Shown: positions 17,921-27,432, counted from the first letter of the stretch. The stretch is DNA of 64,000 nucleotides from Flavivirga algicola (GCF_012910715.1 NZ_JABBHF010000014.1:53358-117357), one strand, 5' to 3'. Numbers and translations: made by a program. Notes: generated from the sequence alone by a model not told the origin.

Positions 17921-17955
17921 AACGAAACGTAACAACACATATAAAAAAAACAGCA
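17921..17955. repeat. Intergenic element, diverged copy 2 (left end)
   Basis: AACGAAACGTAACAACA and the following ATATAAAAAAAACAGC repeat the left end of the element at 15290 (AACGAAATGGCAACAAC, then GTATAAAAATAATGC). A downstream GTTAGTG (about 17990) also has a counterpart in copy 1. The right-hand inverted arm could not be identified. Copies 1 and 2 bracket the 15.5-17.9 kb gene group. Confidence 0.4.
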
Positions 17956-18394
17956 GTTTCAGTATATAAACGATGGTGATTTTTATAAAGTTAGTGTTCA
18001 AAATCTACTACTTTTCATATGCAACCTCGTTTCTGGTAATTCCAAATCGATTTCTAAAAATATTTTCACGGAAAACAGTGTGATTTATAATTCATTATTA
18101 AATTATTTTTGCTTCAGAAGAGAGATATCTAAGGTTTATCTTTTGCCATAACTTATGTTAGTTGATACTTTTGGCGCTGCTTAAGGAAAAATTATGATTA
18201 ATAAAAAAATCCTCCGTTAAAGCCAGTTTGTAACTAATACTGACTAAAAGTAATAGGTCTAGAGGCACTTATAAATAATTTTAAGTTATAGAGAACCCCT
18301 TAGATTTGTAGATAAACCATAGGAATATATAGGACATATATCCTTTATTCTATTGTTCTAAGCAATGTATTAGGTCACTATAATTATAAATTTT
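17956..18394. other. Non-coding gap upstream of an unknown gene
   Basis: No ORF, hairpin with T-run or promoter match stands out. The stretch is AT-rich and may contain the eroded remainder of the copy 2 repeat element. Confidence 0.4.
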
Positions 18395-19603
18395 ATGAGT
18401 AAAGTAAAAAAATGTCTGCAAAAGCTTGCGGAGAAATTTAGCTATCATTTTTTAGATGAAAGTAATGATAATCCTTACAAGGATATTTCTTATTTGGATA
18501 TAGTATTAGCAGAAAATTGTACAGAGAAAGAAATTGTAGAAATTCTTAAAACGAGTCGTATTAATGGGGTCTATTGTAATCAGATGATGTTTCGCTTTGC
18601 GGAAGATTTGTACAATTATGAAGGATTTAAAAATTTTAATAGAAAAACACAACATCTAATATTACTTAAAACGGATTTTAAAATTGAACGCCTAGAAAAT
18701 TATAATGATATACCTGTAAAACCAATTTTAGATGTATGGATGAGTCATGAGGTGCAGATGCCAACTCCTTACGTTAATGATAATGAGCTAGAAGATACTA
18801 AGCATCTTGAGTTTTACACTAGAGTAGCAAAATGGTTATTAAACCACAATGATTTTAAACCTAATCTTCCTAAAAGTCATTCTATTGTTAAATGGGCAAA
18901 GAGACTTTCTAAATCAAATGCAAAGGCCTATGCAAAACAAGGTAATCTTTTATTAGAGAAATTAGGAATGTTAGGATCCGACAAAATCGATACTTCCGAA
19001 ATGAGATGGATGGAGTTAATGGAACATAACCTTACTATTAGTTGTAAGGATTTAATAATGACTAAGAATAAAAAAATACATGGATTAGTTCTTTATTTCT
19101 ATTCATTTAATTTTACTTGTTGGTGTGATTACAAAGAAAATAAAAAGCTTTCTTTACATAAAATAGAGGATTGGATTAATGCATATTCTGATAAAGAAGC
19201 AGATATAGATTATAATTTGGGGAGTATACCATATAATGAAAAGAATAAAGCCTTAGGTGACATGGCATATTTAATAATATCAATAGTAATGGCAAAAGCC
19301 TTAATTAACCTAAAAAATGATGTAACATTAAATACTCATTTTTCTGAAAATTTAAAAATTGGTATAAATATAGATGATTTATATCTAAAGCCTATCTTTC
19401 CTGGTAATTACTTTAACAGCCGCATGCCTAGTAAATACGATAAAAGGTATACCCCAGACCCTAAAATTGTAAAAAAGATAATAAAAAAGTACGTTTCTAG
19501 TAAAGAGAATGAAGAATTAATTATGGATCTTATGAAAGAAAAACCTACTGGTTCTGGATTAGAACTTTGGAATGAATTGACATATGAGGATAAGTTCTAT
19601 TAA
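18395..19603 (+). CDS. Hypothetical cytoplasmic protein, 402 residues
   Basis: No signal peptide or membrane segment. The sequence is rich in Lys, Asn, Tyr and Trp and is predicted mainly helical, with segments such as YLDIVLAENCTEKEIVEIL (about 33-51) and WAKRLSKSNAKAYAKQGNLL. No catalytic motif or family is recognised. It is the first of a run of orphan genes with lower GC than the flanking PUL and core genes, compatible with horizontal acquisition. A short ORF overlaps its end. Confidence 0.6.
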   Translation: MSKVKKCLQKLAEKFSYHFLDESNDNPYKDISYLDIVLAENCTEKEIVEILKTSRINGVYCNQMMFRFAEDLYNYEGFKNFNRKTQHLILLKTDFKIERLENYNDIPVKPILDVWMSHEVQMPTPYVNDNELEDTKHLEFYTRVAKWLLNHNDFKPNLPKSHSIVKWAKRLSKSNAKAYAKQGNLLLEKLGMLGSDKIDTSEMRWMELMEHNLTISCKDLIMTKNKKIHGLVLYFYSFNFTCWCDYKENKKLSLHKIEDWINAYSDKEADIDYNLGSIPYNEKNKALGDMAYLIISIVMAKALINLKNDVTLNTHFSENLKIGINIDDLYLKPIFPGNYFNSRMPSKYDKRYTPDPKIVKKIIKKYVSSKENEELIMDLMKEKPTGSGLELWNELTYEDKFY

Positions 19604-19700
19604 AACTATAACAATAAACCAATCTATTAGATTAAAAAGAAACGAAGTTGATGAGGAAGCCATGGTGCTATCCACAGGGCTTTCTCTAGAAGAAGTGTAA
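19584..19700 (+). CDS. Possible small ORF (38 residues) or remnant of a longer gene
   Basis: An ATG overlapping the end of the preceding gene opens a 38-codon frame (MRISSIKTITINQSIRLKRN through STGLSLEEV). It stops at TAA 19698-19700 but continues in frame as KIKERKKRTAYNTAIYVIVPIGY before the next stop. The continuity suggests either a short antitoxin-like protein or a longer gene broken by one stop codon. No family is recognised. Confidence 0.25.
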   Translation: MRISSIKTITINQSIRLKRNEVDEEAMVLSTGLSLEEV

Positions 19701-19794
19701 AAAATTAAAGAACGTAAAAAAAGAACAGCTTATAACACAGCTATATATGTCATAGTACCTATTGGATACTAAGCCACATATAGTAATCGTAATA

Positions 19795-20997
19795 ATGAAT
19801 ATAGATTCAGCAAGTATTTTTAAAATAGTTTTTTTTATTCTTATAGCTGTTGCTGTATTTATTTTTTTTAGACATACCAAAGCTTCCACAATGTTTCAGA
19901 TGAGTAATATTATAAAAATAATTTTTTTCATAGTTGGTACTTCCATCATCTATAAATATTCAAAAAACCCTGTAATAATATTCCTCTCTAGTAAAACAAT
20001 ACCAAAAAACTTAGAATCATATAAAAGTATTCATGAAGCACCACTTGTTCATGACAACTATGAAATAATACCATTATTTAACCAGAAGAAAGGAAAATAT
20101 GATCTTAGGTTTTCCAAGCGTGATTTGATTTTTTATGATTGTGTCAGCAAGAGTAATTACATTTTGGCTAATGGTAAAAATGATAGAATCACAGTATACT
20201 TGAAACTCAACAATCGGGGAGATCTAATCGACTCTATTTCCATAGACGACCCTAGATTATTTAATTGCGGAGTTTTTTTTGAGCATGATTACTACATAGA
20301 TTGGTTTAGGACTGGAGATACAGCCAAGAAAAAGTATTCACAGGTTATATATGAAGAAGATCTATCTCTAGACCAAATAAAAACTTATATAGGAGAAGCG
20401 ATTGAAGTAGACGTTGGTATCAGTTATTATGATAGAGATAGCACAAAAATAGAACTCTTTTTATTGAACAAAAATGGTTGGTCTGTGTTAAGATCTAAGA
20501 AACTATATGATGAATTAAAGTCTATCTTAAGGGAGACCTACGATCTATCACATTTATACCAAATGCAAGATTCGGAAACATTTAGCATGAAGCTTGATAA
20601 GCATTTAGGACATTTTCAAAAAAGATTCATTATACCTAAAACAGAGGAGTTTCTTACTCTTGAAGAAAAATGCGTTGTTGAAATAGAAGCTTTTAGAAAA
20701 GAAGAACGTTACGACCCTCCCTTTTTTAGTCTAAGAAGTAAAGGAAGACCTGGTTGGCATGGAACGGGTTTTATAAAATTAAAGTACAAGTCAACAATAT
20801 TCCCTTTTAAAAAATGGGTTTTTGAAGATGACCATGGGTACATTTCTAGAAATTTTGCTCTATATTATCCAATAACCGAGATTTCAAAAGAGTTTATCAT
20901 TGTTAGTGCTAACCCAAATGACCTTTATATTTTTCGCCCTAAAAATTTTGCTGATAATCAATCATTTTCTAATGAAAATTTAGTATCTCCAAATTGA
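19795..20997 (+). CDS. Hypothetical membrane-anchored protein
   Basis: The ATG at 19795 is preferred over an in-frame TTG at 19762 because it begins directly before the membrane region. 400 residues are predicted. Two hydrophobic segments (about 7-28 and 38-55) are followed by a soluble part of about 340 residues. That part has mixed charged and aromatic composition (for instance the segment RYDPPFFSLRSKGRPGWHGTG). Only two helices suggest a hairpin anchor with the bulk on one side of the inner membrane. No family is recognised. Confidence 0.6.
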   Translation: MNIDSASIFKIVFFILIAVAVFIFFRHTKASTMFQMSNIIKIIFFIVGTSIIYKYSKNPVIIFLSSKTIPKNLESYKSIHEAPLVHDNYEIIPLFNQKKGKYDLRFSKRDLIFYDCVSKSNYILANGKNDRITVYLKLNNRGDLIDSISIDDPRLFNCGVFFEHDYYIDWFRTGDTAKKKYSQVIYEEDLSLDQIKTYIGEAIEVDVGISYYDRDSTKIELFLLNKNGWSVLRSKKLYDELKSILRETYDLSHLYQMQDSETFSMKLDKHLGHFQKRFIIPKTEEFLTLEEKCVVEIEAFRKEERYDPPFFSLRSKGRPGWHGTGFIKLKYKSTIFPFKKWVFEDDHGYISRNFALYYPITEISKEFIIVSANPNDLYIFRPKNFADNQSFSNENLVSPN

Positions 20998-21002
20998 GAA
21001 AT

Positions 21003-21116
21003 ATGAAGACGCTGTATAAATTAAGTAGCGGTAGTAAAAATAGCATTGAAGTAAAGAAGTATATAACAAAAGACAAAGTGAATTTCACTCTGCTTTCTAA
21101 TAAGGTCAGTGAATAA
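21003..21116 (+). CDS. Possible small ORF (37 residues)
   Basis: ATG to TAA frame encoding a basic peptide (MKTLYKLSSGSKNSIEVKKY...) 5 bases after the preceding stop codon. It may be a real downstream cistron or chance. No homologue is recognised. Confidence 0.2.
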   Translation: MKTLYKLSSGSKNSIEVKKYITKDKVNFTLLSNKVSE

Positions 21117-21242
21117 TCAGTATCTTGTGTTCATCATGAGATAAGGTGAAGAAGCCCACTTTGTCCAGAACGTTGTATTGGTACCTGAGCCGTCCTCAAT
21201 ACAAGGGAGTAAGTATTAAAATATTTTCAACTAGAAAATGAT

Positions 21243-22049
21243 ATGAATAGATTAAAACTATCAATTTTATTTCTCCTATTGAGTATAGGCGCTATTTATT
21301 GTCAAACTCAAAATACTCTAAGATATAGTATTAATGACTCTTTAGCTATAGAAGGAAATGGTATATGGATTCGCTCAAAACCTATGACAGGCAAAGTGGT
21401 ATTTAAATTAAATGAAGGCAGTACTTGTAGGGTTCTTGAGAAAGGTAATAAACAGTCTATAGGAACAACCACGGATTATTGGTATCTCATATCTTTTGAA
21501 AACCTAAAAGGCTGGGTTTTTGGTTCTCAAACTTCCATGAAACAAGGGGAAACGAGTCCAGATTTCGAGACTTATTTACGAAATTTTTTAGATAAGCATT
21601 TTTTTGGCGTTGCATTTGATTATCGGGTGCACAACTCGCAAGCAAAAAACCTTAAACATATCGATATTGGTTATTTTAGATTGTATAACCCTGGCATTCT
21701 TTGTCAATTAGAACCATACAAGCTCTCTGAAAATTATAATAAAGAACAAGAACCCAACATGCCTGAAGCAACCTATTTTGAGAATCAAATGCCTAAGGAT
21801 GGTTTCTGTGATAAAAGCAAGAGTCCAGATGGCATTTATTTTAAAGAAGTTGAAAAATTCCCTTCATATACCATTTTTTCAAACGAATATGAAAATAAGG
21901 CCATTGAATTACCTCTTATGTATAAAAGAGGAAAAAAAATGAAAGTAGTAGTATTGCATAATAGTATGATTATTAAAACACTTTATTTTATTGCCGCAGA
22001 TAATAATTGGTCACTTGTTATTATAGATGATTGTGATTGCAGCTCATAA
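21243..22049 (+). CDS. Secreted SH3-domain (SH3b) protein
   Basis: 268 residues. A signal peptide (cleavage near AIYCQ, residue 20-21) is followed by a bacterial SH3 domain (about 38-100: GIWIRSKPMTGKVVFKLNEG..., YWYLISFENLKGWVFGSQ). The C-terminal part of about 160 residues is not recognised. Bacterial SH3 domains in secreted proteins often bind cell-wall peptides. It resembles the protein at 26579 in size and layout (signal, SH3b, about 160 residues), so the two are likely distant paralogues separated by the GH117/GH2 genes. Confidence 0.7.
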   Translation: MNRLKLSILFLLLSIGAIYCQTQNTLRYSINDSLAIEGNGIWIRSKPMTGKVVFKLNEGSTCRVLEKGNKQSIGTTTDYWYLISFENLKGWVFGSQTSMKQGETSPDFETYLRNFLDKHFFGVAFDYRVHNSQAKNLKHIDIGYFRLYNPGILCQLEPYKLSENYNKEQEPNMPEATYFENQMPKDGFCDKSKSPDGIYFKEVEKFPSYTIFSNEYENKAIELPLMYKRGKKMKVVVLHNSMIIKTLYFIAADNNWSLVIIDDCDCSS

Positions 22050-22053
22050 AATA

Positions 22054-22080
22054 AAAGCACTAAAGTAATTTTGGTGTTTT
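22054..22080 (+). terminator. Hairpin terminator after the SH3b gene
   Basis: AAAGCACTAAAG (22054-22065) pairs with TTTTGGTGTTTT (22069-22080) with three G:T pairs around a 3-base loop, starting 5 bases past the stop. The T-rich right arm ends the hairpin. Confidence 0.5.
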
Positions 22081-22261
22081 CAACTCATATCTTAGGAGTA
22101 AATTTAACTCCGTTGATTCAAATGGAACTTAGGCACTTGGGATTTTCGGTTATTATCATTAGTTTTAATCCCAGCTTTTTTTAAGATAGTTTTTATCAGG
22201 ACTTATAGATAACATGGTTTATTTTTAAAAATATGAGTTCAATAAATAACCGACACATTGT

Positions 22262-23536
22262 ATGATGACAATAAGACCTATTACAACAAAAAAAATAAAT
22301 ATTGTTTTGGTATTGATAGCAATGAATTTGTTCTCATGCCAACAGGAAAAACCTCAGGAAACCAAGCAGTCAAAAACCTATGAAAGTGCATCCTATAAAC
22401 GTTTTCGTGAGGGCAAGATTCGCTATGAAAAATTTAACGAATTTAATACCCAATTTAAATTTGTAAAACTACAAGGGTTTGAATTCGATAAGGGGGTTGA
22501 GCGTTACTACCCATCAAGTATCGTAGAAGTAGATAGCACCTACTATATGTGGTATTCTAAGCCCATGTCTAATGCCGAAGTGGTAGGGCCGAATGAGGCA
22601 ACAGATTCGTTAAGAGCTTTTCACTGGGATCTCTGTGAAGTATGGTATGCTACCTCTACCGATGGATATAAATGGGAAGAACAAGGCATTGCAGTCCATC
22701 GAGGTACGGCGGGGCGTTACAATCATCGCAGTGTTTTCAACCCAGATATATTGGTTGCAAATGGCAAATACTACCTGGCCTATCAGGCGGCAGAAAGTAT
22801 AAAGGATGCCCGCTGGTCTAAGCAATTTAAGACATCAGGCGATTTTGTGCCGAACGTCATTGGTATGTCGGTAGCAGATTCGCCTACAGGCCCCTGGAAG
22901 GCATTGGACGAACCAATTTTGAAACCTGGCCCTCAGCAGGATGCCTGGGACGGCGAGGTGATACACGAACCCACTTTTTTTGTTAAGGGAGGCCAGTATT
23001 TTCTATACTACAAAAGTCATGGCCGATTGCCTTGGACACCTAACATCTCATCAGGAAAGTTTAATAAAGAACATGCCGATATGCCTCTGGCAACGGGAGT
23101 TGCCATTGCCGATAACCCCGAGGGACCGTATATTAAATCTAAATACAACCCGGTGTTGATGGGAGGACACGGAAGTATGGTTTGGCCATATCGTAACGGC
23201 GTATGTGCCACTTTACCTGAAGGGCCAGAAAGGAATAGTATCTTATTCTCGGAAGATGGGATAAACTTTCATCCAGTTATTCAAGGGCTGACTATTCCCA
23301 AAGGTGGTGGATGCTATCGTTCGGGACATTTTACAGATGTTGATGTGCAGCCAGGGAAAGGCTTAACATGGGGAATCGGCCATGAATTGTATCCTTATTA
23401 TCATTTTGTGCGTTTTGAGTGTAACTTATCTTTGGAGAAAGGCGACAAGGTCCAGAAAGAACACCAAACGGTCCAAGATTATATGAATAGTGATACATAC
23501 GAGTATGATTCTCGCTTAAATCCCAATAGTAAATAG
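22262..23536 (+). CDS. GH117-type five-bladed propeller glycosidase lipoprotein
   Basis: 424 residues with a lipobox at Cys26 (LFSC), so envelope-anchored. The body reads as a GH43/GH117-like beta-propeller: FHWDLCEVWYATSTDGYKWEEQG, RSVFNPDILVANGKYYLAYQ, VIGMSVADSPTGPW, HEPTFFVKGGQYFLYYKS, TGVAIADNPEGPY and GHGSMVWPYRNGV. The order and spacing of these blocks match GH117, whose known members release 3,6-anhydro-L-galactose from neoagaro-oligosaccharides. No agarase is visible in the window, so the true substrate may differ. It converges with a GH2 gene across a shared terminator; the pair may act on the same algal glycan. Confidence 0.75.
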   Translation: MMTIRPITTKKINIVLVLIAMNLFSCQQEKPQETKQSKTYESASYKRFREGKIRYEKFNEFNTQFKFVKLQGFEFDKGVERYYPSSIVEVDSTYYMWYSKPMSNAEVVGPNEATDSLRAFHWDLCEVWYATSTDGYKWEEQGIAVHRGTAGRYNHRSVFNPDILVANGKYYLAYQAAESIKDARWSKQFKTSGDFVPNVIGMSVADSPTGPWKALDEPILKPGPQQDAWDGEVIHEPTFFVKGGQYFLYYKSHGRLPWTPNISSGKFNKEHADMPLATGVAIADNPEGPYIKSKYNPVLMGGHGSMVWPYRNGVCATLPEGPERNSILFSEDGINFHPVIQGLTIPKGGGCYRSGHFTDVDVQPGKGLTWGIGHELYPYYHFVRFECNLSLEKGDKVQKEHQTVQDYMNSDTYEYDSRLNPNSK

Positions 23537-23719
23537 ATTAAAAAAGATATACTATTTTAATATAGTATATATCATTAGTACGACTGCTCTTTGTTCTTGC
23601 GGGAAACAGAATATTCAGTTTTGTTTGCCGTTTTAGCTAACTAAATCACGGCAACAATTCATAAAACAAGCAGTTGGCAGAAATGCCTTTAACCAAAATA
23701 AAATCTGTTCAATTAAAAA

Positions 23720-23752
23720 TACAACCTGAATAGAAAATCAGGTTGTATTTTT
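23720..23752. terminator. Bidirectional terminator between the GH117-type and GH2 genes
   Basis: TACAACCTGA (23720-23729) pairs perfectly with TCAGGTTGTA (23738-23747). A T-run follows on the plus strand (TTTTT from 23748), and the left flank gives ATTTTTAATT on the minus strand, so it can stop transcription of both convergent genes. Confidence 0.85.
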
Positions 23753-23782
23753 ACTAAAATAGATGCTTAAATAGCTCAAACA

Positions 23783-26323
23783 TTATTCCCTATAGCCCCT
23801 CGCTCTTGGTATTTGTGTCCCGCTTTGATAACTTTTTCCTTGTTCTCCAACTATGTCATCATAAAAGCGATAATAATTACCATAACCATATTCAGATTCT
23901 AAAACCCTGCGTTTGTCACGCATTTGATTGAACTTTTTAGCCGCTTCTTTTTGGTCTCCAATCAGGAAGAAATAATCATTGCTAGAAACCATTTTTCCCG
24001 AGGTATCTGTTAATTGAAGCTCAACGAACACACGGGTATCCACGTTATTCATCACATTGGCAGAGATATCTTTAAACTTCTTGGCACTATTTGCCTTAAC
24101 AGTTCCGATGCTAAAAATTTGAGAGTCCAATTCCATTCCTTTTTCGTTTTTAAAAGTAATGGTAGCCTTACAGCCTTTATAGTCTTCAAACAAATCATTA
24201 ACCACCCATAATTCGCCTGTAAAGGGTTCATTTTTAGACCATCTTCGTTTTTTAAAACCTAAATTAATCAATAAGGGCTGGTAAGCTTTTTTAACAAAAT
24301 TATACGAACGTTTAGGGACCTGATAATTATCGACGATGCCCCATTTCATATCTGGCCAGTATGTAATAAAATGACATAAAGCAATACCGCTTAAATTAGG
24401 TTTTTGTCTTCTAAAATATTCTATCCCGTTTTGAAATATAATACCTTGGGTATCTTGGGAAGCGTTCACAAACTCTTCTAAAGAGCCTATTTTTTCATCT
24501 CCAAAAACATCCCAGTTTTGCATTCTTAAACGAACTAAATCTGCCCAATGATGCCCCCAGCTTAAACCAGGTGGCCATAATTCGTCTTTTGGAATAAATT
24601 TCTTCAGGCTTTCTACCGAGGGCACCGAGGTAATAGCAAATTCAGGTACTATGGGATACTCGAGTGTTTGCAACCAGTCTTCATGTAAAAAAGTACCCAT
24701 ATCATAAAAATAGCGCAGTGCATGCACGGCTTCTTTAGGCTTGAAACCAGCTTCTTTAGAGACTTCGCAAGTTAATGGAGAATCGGGGACATAAGGTAGG
24801 TTAACATAGGTTTGCAAAGAGTCACCAAGTCGTTCTAAAAACGCTCTGCCAAATTGAGCATCTCTGGTTCGTAATAACATTTCCTCGCCGCCCTCCATCA
24901 TAATTAATGAAGGGTGGTTTCTACGTTCTTTAATAACACGTACGCCCTCATTAAAAATTTCTGCCAGTTTTTCCTCTTTATCAGGAATATTACCTGTGCC
25001 TAAAGGAATAATGTCTTGCCACACCGTAATACCCATTTCATCACAGTACTGGTAAAACTCTGGAATTTCTGGCGGATGCCATCCAAAAATTCTAATATTA
25101 TTCATATTGGCATCTTTAGCAAGCTGAATTAATTTTTTATATTCATCAATAGACGTTCTGCCTGTAAAAATATCTGGTGGTCCGCCCCAACATGCCGATC
25201 GAATAAAATGAAACTTCCCGTTTATATATGTGGACCTCGGGAAACTTACATCAACATTTTTTACAAAACCAGGATTCCACTTTGAAGTCACTTCTCGTAT
25301 TCCAAACGTAATTTCTTTAAAGTCTTGATTCATTTTCCCTTCCTTAAGAGAGATCCTAGCCTTGTACAAATTCGGTTTCCCCATATCCCAGGGCCACCAA
25401 AGTTTTGGTTTTTCTAAATGCACCGTGTAATCAATTTTATGAACACCTGGTTTTACTATAGAGGAGAATTTTACCTTTTTAATGTTTGAAGTAAAGTTTT
25501 TGCCTTCAAGTGTCGCAATAAAATTCATGGTTTTGGTTTCTGTATCTGTATTTTCAACAGTGAGTTCTAGTTTGACATCTGCAGAACCGTTTTTATTTAT
25601 TTTAGTGTTAGCATAAACATCTTCAAAACGCACTTTCCCCGAAGATATCATTTTAACAGGCCTAAAGATTCCGAAAGGCACTAAATCTCTCCAATAATCA
25701 CCAAACCAAGGTGTTTTTTTGCCAGCAACCAAAGCATTTACTCTTGGTGGTGGATCTAGTTTTATCATGAGCATATTTGTACTTTCCAAACGTTTCTTTG
25801 ATATGCGCAAATACTTCGTTACATCAAAAGAAAAACCAGAAAAAGCACCTTCATGTCTTCCTAAATAATGACCATTTAACCAAACATCGCACGCGTAATC
25901 TACACCTTCAAAAACTATTTTAACCACCTTATCACCAACGGGCTCGCTTACATGAAATTGATGTGCATACCACCATTCGTACTGCTGTACCCATTGGGCC
26001 TTAACGCTATTTCTTCCAAAATAGGGGTCTTCTATGGCGCCTGCTTTCCACAAGTCTGTATAAACATCCCCAGGAACTTTTGCATAATTCCAAACAAGTG
26101 TTTCTATATCTTCGGGAGGCAATTTTGGTAAGCCCATTTTTACCCCTTCGCCAGGCAGCATCATTTTCATGGTCCATTTAACACCGCTTAAATCTCGAAT
26201 TAACTGACTGTTTTCACTATGGGAAACCATGGTGTTTGGCTGTGCAAAAGAAGCAGTAATTGTACATGCCACAATCACTAAATTTATGAGCACCGACTTG
26301 ATAAGTTTTGAAGAAATAATCAT
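23783..26323 (-). CDS. Glycoside hydrolase family 2 enzyme (beta-mannosidase / exo-glucosaminidase-like), secreted
   Basis: 846 residues with a signal peptide (cleavage near SFAQ, about residue 28). The order is typical of GH2: a sugar-binding jelly roll (about 45-230, with VWLNGHYLGRHEGAFSGFSFD), one or two Ig-like domains, then the TIM barrel from about 350 (RIFGWHPPEIPEFYQYCDEMGITVWQD). The segment MEGGEEM (about residue 478) takes the place of the usual acid/base Asn-Glu motif, and VPEFAITSVPS is the probable nucleophile region. The altered acid/base surroundings place it outside classical beta-galactosidases. Substrate unknown. It is convergent with the GH117-type gene. Confidence 0.85.
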   Translation of the reverse strand: MIISSKLIKSVLINLVIVACTITASFAQPNTMVSHSENSQLIRDLSGVKWTMKMMLPGEGVKMGLPKLPPEDIETLVWNYAKVPGDVYTDLWKAGAIEDPYFGRNSVKAQWVQQYEWWYAHQFHVSEPVGDKVVKIVFEGVDYACDVWLNGHYLGRHEGAFSGFSFDVTKYLRISKKRLESTNMLMIKLDPPPRVNALVAGKKTPWFGDYWRDLVPFGIFRPVKMISSGKVRFEDVYANTKINKNGSADVKLELTVENTDTETKTMNFIATLEGKNFTSNIKKVKFSSIVKPGVHKIDYTVHLEKPKLWWPWDMGKPNLYKARISLKEGKMNQDFKEITFGIREVTSKWNPGFVKNVDVSFPRSTYINGKFHFIRSACWGGPPDIFTGRTSIDEYKKLIQLAKDANMNNIRIFGWHPPEIPEFYQYCDEMGITVWQDIIPLGTGNIPDKEEKLAEIFNEGVRVIKERRNHPSLIMMEGGEEMLLRTRDAQFGRAFLERLGDSLQTYVNLPYVPDSPLTCEVSKEAGFKPKEAVHALRYFYDMGTFLHEDWLQTLEYPIVPEFAITSVPSVESLKKFIPKDELWPPGLSWGHHWADLVRLRMQNWDVFGDEKIGSLEEFVNASQDTQGIIFQNGIEYFRRQKPNLSGIALCHFITYWPDMKWGIVDNYQVPKRSYNFVKKAYQPLLINLGFKKRRWSKNEPFTGELWVVNDLFEDYKGCKATITFKNEKGMELDSQIFSIGTVKANSAKKFKDISANVMNNVDTRVFVELQLTDTSGKMVSSNDYFFLIGDQKEAAKKFNQMRDKRRVLESEYGYGNYYRFYDDIVGEQGKSYQSGTQIPRARGYRE

Positions 26324-26578
26324 CTTTAATGTGTTTTTTCAAAAGTATTAACCACAAACTGTACTAAAGATGACATTAGTCAGTTTGCTTTTAAAACTTT
26401 TTTTGATAATTACTATCTGGGTATACGTATAAATATAATGATTCTGTATTGAAATACATTACGATGTATATAAAATTAGCTCTAAAGCAGACCTGTTTTT
26501 GCGATAACTTATAGATTTTTCTGTTTAGTTTGTATTTGATAAATTAGTTGTTTGAAGTACGCAACAAATCTAAAAGAA

Positions 26579-27370
26579 ATGAAAAAACTACTATTATTAT
26601 TGTTAGTCACTAAAATGGGGTTTGGACAGGATATCAAATACCTTTCTGAAAATTATGAATTTAAAAGTGGCGACATAGCCTTTATGTTTGGAGACGATGT
26701 TAAACTGCGCGAACAGCCCAATACGCAATCTGAGGTATTATCACTTTTAAAAATAGGAGACCAAATAGAAATTATAGAGAAATCGGACTCGCATTTGCTT
26801 TTTGATGGGATTCAATCGCCATGGTATAAGGTTAAACATCAAGATAAGGTTGGGTTTGTGGTTGGAGGACTCATTTCACTCGATAAAAAAGTAAACGGTG
26901 GTTTAACGTATCTTATTTCCTTAAAAAAAGAAGGGGCTAATTTATTATTTTTAAAAACAAGGCTTGTTGAAAAAGGCAAAGCATATATAGAAAATGTTTC
27001 GCAACTTGAAACTCACGATTTTTCAATTGAAGCCTATGGAAATAAAGGTATAGACAATATTAAAAGCGTTTTTTTAATAGATTATCTGGCCGAATCTTGC
27101 GGTATCAATGGTGGTGGTATTTATTTGTTTTTTAATGGGGCTGAATTGATAGAAGCAATAAAATTTGCTAGAATGGCCGATGCCGATGCTTATTGGTTTA
27201 AGGAAGAATATATCTTTCCATCTGATAAAAACGGAATAAAAGGAAAGATTTTATACAAAAGGGAAGTTGGAGAAACCAAAGAGTATGAAACAGAATGGGT
27301 AGAAACTAAATTAACCCAGCGTGTTTTAGAATGGAAAGACAATCAGGTCTTTCCAAAAATTGAACTGTAA
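26579..27370 (+). CDS. Secreted SH3-domain (SH3b) protein
   Basis: The ATG at 26579 is chosen because it opens the signal peptide (MKKLLLLLLVTKMGFGQ); an upstream TTG frame start is rejected. 263 residues. The SH3b domain spans about 32-95 (VKLREQPNTQSEVLSLLKIG, then PWYKVKHQDKVGFVVGG). The C-terminal part of about 160 residues has no recognised family. It is a counterpart of the SH3b protein at 21243. It stands alone between the GH2 gene, which diverges from it, and the hxlR-type gene. Confidence 0.7.
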   Translation: MKKLLLLLLVTKMGFGQDIKYLSENYEFKSGDIAFMFGDDVKLREQPNTQSEVLSLLKIGDQIEIIEKSDSHLLFDGIQSPWYKVKHQDKVGFVVGGLISLDKKVNGGLTYLISLKKEGANLLFLKTRLVEKGKAYIENVSQLETHDFSIEAYGNKGIDNIKSVFLIDYLAESCGINGGGIYLFFNGAELIEAIKFARMADADAYWFKEEYIFPSDKNGIKGKILYKREVGETKEYETEWVETKLTQRVLEWKDNQVFPKIEL

Positions 27371-27432
27371 TAAACCTCACGAAACAGGATCTTTATATTT
27401 TACGCTAGTGTATTTTTAGTAATTATTAACTC

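Noticed and set aside
15290..17955. Integron gene-cassette array with attC sites
   Set aside because: The arms do not fit the attC core GTTRRRY pattern convincingly and no integron integrase is in the window; kept only as an unexplained repeat.
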